Source: Acidobacteriota bacterium
GTDB taxonomy: Bacteria; Acidobacteriota; Vicinamibacteria; Vicinamibacterales; CAVVIG01
Reading direction: 5' to 3'
NCBI GenBank assembly: GCA_025463215.1
Contig: JAOBWF010000246.1
Location: 1 to 62,238 of the forward strand
Length of the DNA: 62,238 bases
Below are positions 8,190 through 16,289 of the stretch, piece by piece. A program made the position numbers and the translations under genes. The notes under the pieces were generated by a model. The model was not told the origin of the DNA. It made no database searches and saw only the letters and a list, made by a program, of their open reading frames with translations. Positions within the stretch are counted from its first letter, which is position 1. Each line of letters opens with the position of its first letter.

Positions 8190-9971
8190 ATGAGCGGCGG
8201 CCCGAACGGTCGCCCCCAGGACACGGCGGCGGACATTCTGATCGACATGCTCCTCGAGTGGGGCGTCGACATCGTGTTCGGCCTGCCGGGTGATGGCATC
8301 AACGGCATCGTCGAGGCGCTCCGCACGCGCCAGGATCGCGTGCGGTTCATTGTCGCGCGCCATGAAGAGGCGGCCGCGTTCATGGCCTGCGCGTACGCGA
8401 AATGGACGGGGAAGCTGGGATGCTGTCTGGCGACGACCGGCCCCGGCGGCATCCATCTGCTGAACGGGTTGTACGATGCCAAGTTCGATCGGGTTCCGGT
8501 GCTGGCGATCACCGGCCTTCCCTACCACGATCTGCTCCAGACCGGAACCCAGCAGGACGTCGATCACACCCGGCTGTTCCAGGACGTCGCCGAATACTCG
8601 ACGACGATCACCGGCGCCGCGCAGATCGCGCAGGCGACCGCGCTCGCGTGCCGGACCGCACTGGCGCGCCGCGGGGGCGCGCATCTCGCGATCCCGGTCG
8701 ATGTCCAGGAGCAGAAGCTCGAGACCGACCGACCGTCGCCCCGCAACCAGGCCGGCGCCACCATCGCGCGCGGCGTCGAGCGGAGCGAACCGTCATCGGC
8801 CGATGTCGCGAGGGCGGCAGACATCCTGAATGAGGGCCGCAGGATCGCCATCCTGGCGGGTCAGGGCGCGACAGATGCGGTCGACGAACTGCTCCAGACC
8901 GCCGCGTTGCTCGACGCGCCGATTGCCAAGGCGCTCCTCGGCAAAGCGATTCTTCCCGACGATCATCCGTACGTCACCGGCGGCGTCGGTTACCTCGGCG
9001 CGCGGCCGTCCCAGCAGGTGTTCGATGCCTGCGACACGCTGCTGATCGTCGGCTCGACGTTTCCGTACATCGAGTACTACCCGAAACCCGATCGCGTCCG
9101 CGGCGTCCAGATCGATCTCGACGCAGCCCGCATCGGGTTGCGGTTTCCGGTCGAGGCCGGCGTGGTCGCCGACGCCGGGGCAGCGCTGCGGGCGCTGAAC
9201 CAGCGGCTCACGCAAAAGACCGGCGGCGGATTCGTGGCGCAGGCGCAGCGCTGGAAGCAGGAATGGTACGACGCGCTGCAGCGGGCGGCGGAGCGCCCGG
9301 GGCGCCCGATGAAACCGCAGCGTGTCGTACGCGATCTCAACGATCGGCTCGCCGCCGACGCGTTGATCGCCGCCGACTGCGGCCAGAACACCGGGCTCAC
9401 CGCGCAGTACATCCGCATTCGCGAAGGCCAGCGGTTCGCGGTCTCGGGCACGCTGGCGTCGATGGGCGGCGGCCTGCCGTACGCGATCGCCGCCGCGTTG
9501 GCGTTTCCCGGCCGGCAGGTCGTCGCGATTGTCGGCGACGGCGGCCTGTCGATGAGCATCGCCGAACTGGCGACCTGCGTCCGTTACAAGCTGCCGGTCA
9601 AGGTCATCGTCCTCAACAACAGCTCGCTGGCGCAGATCAAATGGGAGCAGATGCTGTTCCTCGGGAACCCCGAGTACGGCTGCGATCTGCAGCCGGTCGA
9701 CTTTGCGACGGTGGCGGAAGGCTTTGGCGTCCGCGGCTTCCGCATCGAAGAGCCGGAGAGCTGCGCGGCGGTGCTCGACGACGCGCTCGCGTACGACGGA
9801 CCGGCGCTGGTGGACGCAATCGTCGACGGCAACGAGCCGATGCTGCCGCCGAAACGGCGCCAGCAATATGTCGACAACCTGAAGAAGGCACTCGATGCAG
9901 GGACCAACGACCGCGACGAGATCAAACGGGCGCTCGAGGAGGAGCCGGCGGTCACGTCGCTGAAGGATTGA
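8190..9971 (+). CDS. Thiamine-diphosphate enzyme, pyruvate oxidase / acetolactate-synthase-like
   Basis: A 593-residue three-domain ThDP enzyme. The N-terminal pyrimidine-binding domain carries the catalytic glutamate in RHEEAAAFMA (residues 57-66). The central FAD/DHS-like domain spans roughly 200-340. The C-terminal pyrophosphate domain has the Mg-ThDP motif GDG (449-451) to NN (476-477). The C-terminal tail (KRRQQYVDNLKKALDAG) resembles the membrane-interacting tails of pyruvate:quinone oxidoreductases, so a PoxB-like reaction (pyruvate to acetate and CO2) fits better than acetolactate synthesis; there is also no small regulatory subunit nearby. AGGG lies about eight bases before the ATG. 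Cofactor use and substrate are inference. Confidence 0.82.
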   Translation: MSGGPNGRPQDTAADILIDMLLEWGVDIVFGLPGDGINGIVEALRTRQDRVRFIVARHEEAAAFMACAYAKWTGKLGCCLATTGPGGIHLLNGLYDAKFDRVPVLAITGLPYHDLLQTGTQQDVDHTRLFQDVAEYSTTITGAAQIAQATALACRTALARRGGAHLAIPVDVQEQKLETDRPSPRNQAGATIARGVERSEPSSADVARAADILNEGRRIAILAGQGATDAVDELLQTAALLDAPIAKALLGKAILPDDHPYVTGGVGYLGARPSQQVFDACDTLLIVGSTFPYIEYYPKPDRVRGVQIDLDAARIGLRFPVEAGVVADAGAALRALNQRLTQKTGGGFVAQAQRWKQEWYDALQRAAERPGRPMKPQRVVRDLNDRLAADALIAADCGQNTGLTAQYIRIREGQRFAVSGTLASMGGGLPYAIAAALAFPGRQVVAIVGDGGLSMSIAELATCVRYKLPVKVIVLNNSSLAQIKWEQMLFLGNPEYGCDLQPVDFATVAEGFGVRGFRIEEPESCAAVLDDALAYDGPALVDAIVDGNEPMLPPKRRQQYVDNLKKALDAGTNDRDEIKRALEEEPAVTSLKD

Positions 9972-9994
9972 GGTGCGATCGGTAAGATATCGGG

Positions 9995-11575
9995 ATGGCG
10001 AACCCCGCGACCGTGGACACGAAGCAGACCGCGGCCGCACGTTCCGGCGTCGATGTGCTGATCGTCGGGGCCGGTCCCACCGGCCTCGTGCTGGCCCTGT
10101 GGCTGACGCGCATGGGCGTGCGCGTGCGGATCGTCGACAAAACGGCGGGCCCGGGGACGACATCCCGCGCCGTCGCGGTGCAGGCACGAACACTGGAGTT
10201 CTACAGCCAGATCGGTCTGGCGGACGCGGTCGTCCAGCGCGGGTGGAAGGCGGGCGGGGTCAACCTCTGGGTCGCCGGCGAGCGCAAGGCGCATGCATCG
10301 TTTGCCGATCTCGGCGCGGGTCTCAGCCCCTTTCCATACGCCTTGCTGTTTACGCAGGACGAGCACGAGCGCCTGTTGATCGATCGACTGCGCGACTGCG
10401 GCGTCACGGTCGAACGCGATACCGAACTGGCCGGCTTCGAGGAGGGCGACGGGCACGTCCGTGCCCGTCTCAAAGGACCGGCCGGTGTCGACGAGTGGTG
10501 TGAGGCGGCGTACCTGGCCGGCTGCGACGGCGCACATTCGACGGTGCGCGAGACGCTCGCGATTGGATTTCCCGGCGGCACCTACGATCAGCTGTTTTAC
10601 GTCGCCGACGTCGAGGGTACCGGGCCGGCGCTGAACGGCGAGGTGCATATCGATTTCGAAGCGACGGACTTTCTCGCCGTGTTCCCGCTGAACGGCGAGG
10701 GTCGCGCACGGCTCGTCGGCACGGTGCGCGACGGCGGCCACGACCGGCACGAGCTGTCCTGGCAGGACGTCGGGCAAGCGGTGGTCGATCGGATGCACAT
10801 CCAGGTCACAAAGGTCACCTGGTTCTCGACCTACCGCGTCCATCACAAGGTCGCCGATCGCTTCCGCACGGGCCGCGCATTCCTTCTGGGCGATGCCGCG
10901 CACGTGCACAGTCCGGTCGGCGGCCAGGGGATGAACACCGGCATCGGCGATGCGGTGAACCTGGCCTGGAAGCTGGCGGCCGTTGTCCGCGGCCGCCTGC
11001 ACCGCGCGGTGCTCGACAGCTACGAGCCCGAGCGCATCGCGTTTGCCCGCCGGCTGGTGGCGACCACCGATCGGGCATTCACCGGCGTCACGAGCCCGCG
11101 GGCGATCGCGCGCTTCCTGCGGACGGAAGCGGCGCCGGCGTTGATGCCGTCGCTGCTCGCGTTCGCACCCATGCGGCGCGTCCTGTTCCGGACCGTGTCC
11201 CAGACCGCGATCAACTACCGCGGCAGCAGCCTGAGCCAGGGGCGCGCGGGCGCGGTGCATGGCGGCGATCGTCTGCCCTGGGTGAAGGGTGACGGTGGGG
11301 AGGGCGACAACTTCGCGTCGTTGACGTCCCTGGATTGGCAGATCCACGTCTACGGCGAGGCGGCGCCGGCGCTCCACGCGCTGTCGCACGCGCGCGCGCT
11401 CGCGTTGCACGTGTTCCCGTGGCGCGCGGACATGGCGTCGACCGGGTTGCGGCGGAATGCGGTCTACTTGATCCGGCCGGACGGCTACGTCGCGCTCGCG
11501 GATGCCGAGCCGCACGCCGACGATGCCATCGCTGCCTATCTCGATTCGCGCGCCGCCACTCGTCCCGACGCATAG
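9995..11575 (+). CDS. FAD-dependent aromatic-ring monooxygenase (PheA/TfdB family)
   Basis: A 526-residue class A flavoprotein hydroxylase. It shows all three signatures in order: GAGPTG (25-30) for the ADP part of FAD, the DG motif CDGAHSTVR (177-185), and the GD motif FLLGDAAHVHSPVGGQGMN beginning near 296. The C-terminal thioredoxin-like domain (about 400-526) is typical of the phenol hydroxylase/TfdB subgroup. Substrates in the family are phenols, chlorophenols and polyketide rings; the genes around do not specify one. It begins 24 bases after the ThDP enzyme stop, in the same direction, and may be co-transcribed. Confidence 0.85.
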   Translation: MANPATVDTKQTAAARSGVDVLIVGAGPTGLVLALWLTRMGVRVRIVDKTAGPGTTSRAVAVQARTLEFYSQIGLADAVVQRGWKAGGVNLWVAGERKAHASFADLGAGLSPFPYALLFTQDEHERLLIDRLRDCGVTVERDTELAGFEEGDGHVRARLKGPAGVDEWCEAAYLAGCDGAHSTVRETLAIGFPGGTYDQLFYVADVEGTGPALNGEVHIDFEATDFLAVFPLNGEGRARLVGTVRDGGHDRHELSWQDVGQAVVDRMHIQVTKVTWFSTYRVHHKVADRFRTGRAFLLGDAAHVHSPVGGQGMNTGIGDAVNLAWKLAAVVRGRLHRAVLDSYEPERIAFARRLVATTDRAFTGVTSPRAIARFLRTEAAPALMPSLLAFAPMRRVLFRTVSQTAINYRGSSLSQGRAGAVHGGDRLPWVKGDGGEGDNFASLTSLDWQIHVYGEAAPALHALSHARALALHVFPWRADMASTGLRRNAVYLIRPDGYVALADAEPHADDAIAAYLDSRAATRPDA

Positions 11576-11654
11576 GGCGGGACACCGCCGCCTCCGCTTC
11601 TGAACCACCCGACAGCTCTGCCACCAAATGGCGTCTGCTGCATCCAATGGGGAG

Positions 11655-11786
11655 ATGGTGCGGGTGGATCAGGGTTCTCGGGGTTCTCGGGGTTCTCAGG
11701 GTTCTCGAGGTTCTCCGGGTTCTCGCGGTGCTCGGCATCACCGGACGCCTCATCATCACCCCATGACTGTTTCAGGAGGATTCTGA
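11655..11786 (+). CDS. Possible 43-residue collagen-like (Gly-Ser-X) peptide
   Basis: This short frame starts at ATG 11655 and stops with TGA at 11784-11786, sharing its last base with the ATG of the DUF4142 gene (TGATG). Residues 7-27 are seven consecutive Gly-X-Y triplets, six of them Gly-Ser-(Arg/Gln/Pro), followed by a His-rich tail. The frame exists because of a 9-bp tandem repeat, so the peptide may be a by-product of repeat expansion. The Shine-Dalgarno-like GGGGAG touches the ATG, which is too close for good initiation. Nothing is known to me that matches it. Confidence 0.2.
   Translation: MVRVDQGSRGSRGSQGSRGSPGSRGARHHRTPHHHPMTVSGGF
11672..11734. repeat. 9-bp tandem repeat, seven copies of GGGTTCTCG
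   Basis: Seven contiguous 9-mers: GGGTTCTCG twice, GGGTTCTCA, GGGTTCTCG, AGGTTCTCC, GGGTTCTCG and a degenerate CGGTGCTCG. It sits between the FAD monooxygenase and the DUF4142 gene. Copies differ by single substitutions, which suggests slippage followed by decay. All three forward frames stay open through it. Confidence 0.9.
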
Positions 11787-12304
11787 TGAAAGTACGAACA
11801 CTGGTGCTGGCGGCGACGTTCGCTGCCGCGCCGATTTGGGCAGCTGCTCAGGGGCCGAGCGACGGTCAGATCGCGGCGATCGTCGTTACGGCGAATCAGG
11901 TCGACATCGACGCCGGCCGGCTGGCGGCGTCCAGGGCGCGCGCGCCGGAGGTCAAGGCCTTCGGCAAGCAGATGGTCGCGGGCCACACCGGCGTCAACAA
12001 ACAGGCGACCGACCTGGTCACGAAGCTCGGCGTCAAACCGGAGGACAATCCGACGGCACAGAGCCTGAAATCCGGCGGCGCCGCCAACGTCACGCAGCTC
12101 ACGTCGCTCACTGACGCGGCCTTCGACCAGGCCTACGTCGACCATGAGGTCGTTTACCATCAGCAGGTGCTGGATGCCATCGACAAGACGCTGATTCCGA
12201 GCGCACAGAACGCCGAGCTCAAGGCGCTGCTCGTGAAAGTGCGCCCCGCATTCGCCGCGCACCTCGCACACGCGAAGCAGCTGCAGCAGTCGATGGCGAA
12301 ATAA
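11786..12304 (+). CDS. Exported DUF4142 protein
   Basis: A 172-residue protein with a Sec signal peptide (KVRTLVLAATFAAAPIWAAAQ) followed by an all-helical domain of the DUF4142 (ferritin-like four-helix) type. Recognisable pieces are ANQVDIDAGRLAASRA, VKAFGKQMVAGHTGVNKQA and FDQAYVDHEVVYHQQVLD. An AGGAGG box lies seven bases before the ATG. The family is periplasmic and widespread in Proteobacteria and Acidobacteria; its function is not established, with stress and desiccation links suggested. The conserved histidines could bind metal, but this is not shown. Confidence 0.88.
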   Translation: MKVRTLVLAATFAAAPIWAAAQGPSDGQIAAIVVTANQVDIDAGRLAASRARAPEVKAFGKQMVAGHTGVNKQATDLVTKLGVKPEDNPTAQSLKSGGAANVTQLTSLTDAAFDQAYVDHEVVYHQQVLDAIDKTLIPSAQNAELKALLVKVRPAFAAHLAHAKQLQQSMAK

Positions 12305-12384
12305 TCGGCCGTTCTCGCCGAGGCGGGCGCCGGAGGTTCGATCCGGCGCTTGCCCGAACGGTCTGCATCACGGAAAGATCGTGT

Positions 12385-12996
12385 ATGCCGTACACATTCC
12401 TCGTCGACATCTACGAGACCGAATGCCTCAAGGTCGTCAGCGCGTGGAGCGGGTTCACGGACGATGATCTCGAGGTGCGGCCGCGGAGCGGCGACGCGCG
12501 CGGCCGCAGTGTGCGCGAGCAGATGGTGCACCAGTGCGTCAGTGAGGACGCCTGGTTCCGGAACATGCTCGGCATCGACGTCGCGGCGCCGCCGCTGCCG
12601 GGCGAGGAACGCCGGCTGCCGTTCATCGCGCGCTATGCGGAAGACAGCGCCAAGCGGCTCGCCGCGTTGCGCGCGCGGCGCGATCCGTGGTGGGAAGAGG
12701 ACACGCCCTTCTTCGACGTGCGGCGTTCGCGCGCCTGGATCATGACGCGCCGCCTCACCCATACGTCGCATCACCGCGGGCAGCTGATCGCCATGCTCCG
12801 GATGCTCGGGCGCGACGTCTACAGCACCTATGGTCCCACGGCCGACACCGGCGGGCTGATGCAGGATCACGGCGCGACGATCTACGCCTACTCCGGTCTC
12901 GATGCTCTCTTGAACGGCGAGGCGACCGGGGGCGCCAAAGCGGCGTTGCCGCAACCGTCAGGGAAGCCGGTCACGGAACGGCCGCCGCAGCCGTGA
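12385..12996 (+). CDS. DinB-like four-helix putative metalloprotein
   Basis: A 203-residue protein of the DinB/YfiT superfamily. The expected metal-binding histidines are His49 (REQMVHQ) and the pair His126 and His130 in LTHTSHHRGQL, with the following LIAMLRMLGRDV helix typical of the family. Members include bacillithiol- and mycothiol-dependent transferases and proteins of unknown function; this genome context does not point to a thiol. The C-terminal tail after residue 180 is Pro/Ala rich and probably unstructured. Confidence 0.82.
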   Translation: MPYTFLVDIYETECLKVVSAWSGFTDDDLEVRPRSGDARGRSVREQMVHQCVSEDAWFRNMLGIDVAAPPLPGEERRLPFIARYAEDSAKRLAALRARRDPWWEEDTPFFDVRRSRAWIMTRRLTHTSHHRGQLIAMLRMLGRDVYSTYGPTADTGGLMQDHGATIYAYSGLDALLNGEATGGAKAALPQPSGKPVTERPPQP

Positions 12997-13075
12997 AGAC
13001 CGCGCCGCCCACCCACCACGGTCCGCCGGGAGTGGGGCGCGCCGGCGATCCAGATCGCGGAGACCAAGGGCTTCG

Positions 13076-14905
13076 TCAGGCACGCGGGACCCGTGTGCTG
13101 GCGCGGCCGCCGAAGGGCAGCGTAATGTGGGCGCCCAGCACGCGTTCGCGCCGCTGTTCGGCGTCGAGGTTGAGCGCCCGGGCCTTGAGCAGGTCCGTCA
13201 GCGCGATCATGCCGACCAGGCGGCGGTGCTCCCGGTCGATCACGGGAAAACGGGTCAGTCCGGTTTCCGCCATCCGGTAGACGATCACGCGCAGCGATTC
13301 GTCGGGGTACGCGACGACTGGAGTGGTCTTGAGGATGGCGGCGAGGGGCGCGTTCGAGCGGTCGGGCGCCGCGTCGGCGACCGTCTGAAGATCCCCGCGC
13401 GTCACCACGCCGATCAATTCCTCGCCGTCGCCGATCACCGGATAGAGGCGCTGGCGCCCGCGAGAGGAATCGCCGTGCAGCGACTGCCGCAGGCTCTCAT
13501 AGGGGGCGTCGGCGGGAAGCGCCGCGATGCTGGTGCGCATCACTTCGCGGACGAACAGAATTTCGAGCGGATCGACCGCGTATTCCCGGCTCAGGTGAAA
13601 GCCGCGCCGCGCGATCTTTTCGGTCAGGATCGACCGCCGCAGCGTCAGGACGGTGAAGCCGTGGGCGATGGTGGCCGCGACTAGCAGCGGCAGCACCATG
13701 TTGATGTCGTGCGTCAGCTCGAGGGCGAAGACGATTCCGGTCAGGGGCGAACGCATCGTGCCGCCGAGAATCGCACCCATGCTGACCAGCGGCCAGAAGC
13801 CGACGCCCTCCGCCGGAAAGTACCACGCTTCGACGCCGCCGAGCGCCCCACCCATCATCAGGAGCGGTGCGAGCACGCCGCCCGACGTGCCCGATCCGAG
13901 CGACACCGACCAGATGATCGATTTGACGATGAGGACGCCGAGGATCACGCGCCCGCTCACCTCGCCCTTCAACAGATCGCCGATGACGTCGTAGCCGACG
14001 CCGAGCGCCTGCGGGAACAGCCAGCCGCCGATGCCGATCACGAGACCGCCAATCGCCGGCCACCACATCCAGTGGATCGGCAGATGCTGAAAGGCATCCT
14101 CGGAGGCGTAGACGGCCCGGGTGAGCAGCGCGGAGAGCGCGCCTGCCAGGACGCCGGCGAGCACGCAGCCGATCAAACCGAGCGGACCGATGAACACGGG
14201 ATGGGGCGGGACCGGGAACAGCGGTCCGAGCCCGATGATGTAGCGACGCATGGCCGCCGCGGTCGCGCTGGCGAGGGCGACCGGGATCAGGCTGCGCGGC
14301 TTCCATTCGAACAGGAGCAGCTCCACCGCCAGGAGCACCGCGGCGAGCGGCGCCGCAAAGGTCGCGGACATGCCGGCCGCCGCGCCGGCGACGAGCAGCG
14401 TCTTGCGTTCGGCGCTGGTCAGATGACAGAACTGTGCGATCAGTGAGCCGACCGCGCCGCCCGTCATGATGATCGGACCCTCCGCGCCGAACGGGCCGCC
14501 CGACCCGATCGAGATGGCGGACGACAGCGGCTTGAGCAGCGCCACCTTCGCATCGATCCGGCTGCCGTTGATCAGGATCGCCTCGATCGCCTCGGGAATG
14601 CCGTGGCCGCGGATCCGTTCGGAGCCGTAGCGCGCCATCACCCCGATCACGAGGGCGCCGGCCACCGGCACCAGAATCACCAACGGACCGAGCGTATGTC
14701 CTTCCGGCGTCACCACCGCGGTGGACAGCCGCTGGAAGAAGAACAGGTTCGTAAACAGGCCGATCAGCTTGAGCAGCGCCCACGCGACGCAGGCGCTGAT
14801 CGCGCCGATACCGCAGGCGAAGGCCGAAATCAGGAGCAGGCGCGGGGTCGCCGTGAAGTCGCCGAGATCGCCGGCGACGGCGTGCGGGCGCGGGTCGGTG
14901 GTCAC
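13076..14905 (-). CDS. ClC-type chloride channel/antiporter with C-terminal CBS pair
   Basis: A 609-residue membrane protein. The anion filter motifs are present as GHGIP (100-104), GSGGPFGAEGP (134-144, with Glu142 as the gating glutamate) and the GTSGGVLAPLLMMGGALG stretch near 345. The N-terminal 430 residues are membrane-embedded; two CBS modules follow (about 450-575), suggesting nucleotide-controlled transport. The gating Glu is retained, so an H+/Cl- antiporter is possible, but the inner proton glutamate cannot be assigned with confidence. The gene is divergent from a MarR regulator only 36 bp away, which probably controls it. Confidence 0.92.
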   Translation of the reverse strand: MTTDPRPHAVAGDLGDFTATPRLLLISAFACGIGAISACVAWALLKLIGLFTNLFFFQRLSTAVVTPEGHTLGPLVILVPVAGALVIGVMARYGSERIRGHGIPEAIEAILINGSRIDAKVALLKPLSSAISIGSGGPFGAEGPIIMTGGAVGSLIAQFCHLTSAERKTLLVAGAAAGMSATFAAPLAAVLLAVELLLFEWKPRSLIPVALASATAAAMRRYIIGLGPLFPVPPHPVFIGPLGLIGCVLAGVLAGALSALLTRAVYASEDAFQHLPIHWMWWPAIGGLVIGIGGWLFPQALGVGYDVIGDLLKGEVSGRVILGVLIVKSIIWSVSLGSGTSGGVLAPLLMMGGALGGVEAWYFPAEGVGFWPLVSMGAILGGTMRSPLTGIVFALELTHDINMVLPLLVAATIAHGFTVLTLRRSILTEKIARRGFHLSREYAVDPLEILFVREVMRTSIAALPADAPYESLRQSLHGDSSRGRQRLYPVIGDGEELIGVVTRGDLQTVADAAPDRSNAPLAAILKTTPVVAYPDESLRVIVYRMAETGLTRFPVIDREHRRLVGMIALTDLLKARALNLDAEQRRERVLGAHITLPFGGRASTRVPRA

Positions 14906-14926
14906 AATGTATTGAATCCCATATAA

Positions 14927-14936
14927 TTAACGATAA
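14927..14936. promoter_or_regulatory. Candidate MarR operator TTAACGATAA
   Basis: In the 36-bp gap between the ClC and MarR starts lies TTAACGATAA, a near-palindrome (8 of 10 positions symmetric) inside an AT-rich patch that stands out from its GC-rich surroundings. Autorepression and control of the divergent transporter gene is the usual MarR arrangement; the site assignment is inference. Confidence 0.4.
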
Positions 14937-14941
14937 CAGAC

Positions 14942-15481
14942 ATGCCCCGGCCAATGCCATCTCGACCGCCGGCCGCCGCGCCGCCAGGCGTCCGCCGCGC
15001 GCTCGACGCCCTGCGGCACATCGTCCAGACCCTGCGGGTGGGGCGCGCCGGTGAGCGCCGGACCGGATTGAGCAGCGCGCAGCTGTTCGCCTTGCAGCAG
15101 ATTGCGGACCATCCAGACGCGTCGGTGAACGATCTCGCCGCGCTCACCTTCACCCACCAGAGCTCGGTGTCGGTCGTGATTCAGCGGCTGGTGCGCCAGG
15201 GCCTGGTCGCCAAGGTCCCGGCCGACGACGATCGGCGGCGTCAGCGATTGACGCTGACGCGCAAGGGACGGCGGCTGCTGGACCGCGCGCCGGTGGCCGT
15301 GCAGCAGCACCTGATCGCCGCGATCGCGGCGCTTCCGGCGGCCGACCGCCGGGTGCTGGCGCGCGCCCTCGGTGCGATCGTGGCGCGGATCGCGCCGCAC
15401 GACCAGACGGCGCATCCGCCGATGTTCTTCGAAGGGGACATCGCCGTGCGCCCGGCCGGATCGCGGAAGGCACGCCGATGA
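14942..15481 (+). CDS. MarR-family transcriptional regulator
   Basis: A 179-residue regulator. The winged helix-turn-helix is clear: LSSAQLFALQQIADHPDASVNDLA, the recognition helix THQSSVSVVIQRLVRQGLV, and the wing DDRRRQRLTLTRKGRRLL. The helices on either side would form the dimer interface. It is divergent from the ClC gene and overlaps the next small gene by ATGA. The likely effector is a small phenolic or an oxidant, as for the family, but no redox cysteine is present. Confidence 0.88.
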   Translation: MPRPMPSRPPAAAPPGVRRALDALRHIVQTLRVGRAGERRTGLSSAQLFALQQIADHPDASVNDLAALTFTHQSSVSVVIQRLVRQGLVAKVPADDDRRRQRLTLTRKGRRLLDRAPVAVQQHLIAAIAALPAADRRVLARALGAIVARIAPHDQTAHPPMFFEGDIAVRPAGSRKARR

Positions 15482-15786
15482 CCCGGGGCCACGCCGGCGC
15501 CGGCGACGCCACCAGGCGCGATCAGATTCACCACGGGATCACGCAACAGCAGGAACGCGCCCGCCGCCTGCTCGCGCGTGCCGGCGATCAAGACCTCGCC
15601 GCGACGACCGCTCGGACCTTGCATCACCTCGATGCGCTGCACGCTCGCTTCAGGGACACCGAGGTTGCGCCGGACCAGGACGCTCCGTGGCTGTCGTTCA
15701 TTCATGCCCAGCTTGCGGTCGCGATCTGGGAGCTCGATGTGGCGGAACGCGAGCTCGACGCGGTTCGCCGCGCGAGACCGCGCTGA
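15478..15786 (+). CDS. Small conserved-looking protein coupled to the MarR gene
   Basis: A 102-residue helical, charged protein that starts in an ATGA overlap with the MarR stop codon. The sequence is amphipathic (ERARRLLARAGDQDLAATTA; SFIHAQLAVAIWELDVAERE), without signal peptide, membrane segment or metal motif. I do not recognise the family. Coupling to the regulator is the main reason for calling it. Confidence 0.5.
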   Translation: MTRGHAGAGDATRRDQIHHGITQQQERARRLLARAGDQDLAATTARTLHHLDALHARFRDTEVAPDQDAPWLSFIHAQLAVAIWELDVAERELDAVRRARPR

Positions 15787-15865
15787 GGCGGGTGAGAGGT
15801 ACTTCGAGCAGCAGGTCCGTCGCGTTGCGTGCGCGGGTGATGAACAGGATCAGTGCCGCCGCGGT

Positions 15866-16018
15866 TCAGCGGCGGGCGGGCGGCGCGGTAAAGCGGGTGC
15901 CGCACCGCTCACAGACGAACCAGTGCGACGAGCTGCCGGTCTGGTCCTCGAGATGCGCCTGATCGGCGCGCTTGCACTTTGGGCAGGGTGGTGGCACTGG
16001 ACCGTGTGTGGGGGGCAT
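15866..16018 (-). CDS. Small zinc-ribbon protein
   Basis: About 50 residues with two Cys-x2-Cys knuckles (CPKC and CERC) about 24 residues apart around a short beta hairpin (HWFVCERCGTRF), the layout of a zinc ribbon. A GTG at 16052-16054 would add 12 residues; I prefer the ATG because the extension adds no motif. A second zinc-ribbon gene in the same orientation lies beyond the histidine kinase. Function unknown; nucleic-acid or protein binding is usual for such folds. Confidence 0.55.
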   Translation of the reverse strand: MPPTHGPVPPPCPKCKRADQAHLEDQTGSSSHWFVCERCGTRFTAPPARR

Positions 16019-16088
16019 TTGGCTATCACGCGTCAACGGCCGCAACCATAGCACAGCGGTATAAGAGAGTCGGCCGATCGCACCTCGT

Positions 16089-16136
16089 ACCGCCCGCGCG
16101 CCATGAAAATAATGGATGAGATCGGCCGCGGGCGGT
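16089..16136. repeat. 10-bp inverted repeat, 28-nt spacer
   Basis: ACCGCCCGCG (16089-16098) and CGCGGGCGGT (16127-16136) are perfect reverse complements, lying between the zinc-ribbon gene and the histidine kinase gene. Downstream, 16137-16289 is comparatively AT-rich and probably holds the kinase promoter. Confidence 0.55.
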
Positions 16137-16289
16137 CACCCCAACAGTAAAACGCATCTCTGATAATATCGGCGCCTCCGGCGACCCACACCATTTCCAT
16201 CCGAAACATTGTTTCCGCGAACGTGTCAGCGGCGGAGTTGACGCCTGGATGCTGCAGTCACCGCTCCGTTACAGCCGCTCCGAGTCGCG

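Noticed and set aside
8008..8193. 61-codon frame ending in an ATGA overlap with the ThDP enzyme gene
   Set aside because: The overlap is suggestive, but the Ala/Arg-rich translation shows no motif, and its start has no ribosome-binding site.
9584..11647. 687-codon minus-strand frame opposite the FAD monooxygenase
   Set aside because: Antisense shadow; the forward frame has all three flavoprotein signatures.
12330..12345. GGTTCGATCCGG, resembling a tRNA T-arm
   Set aside because: No acceptor stem, anticodon arm or D-arm can be built around it.
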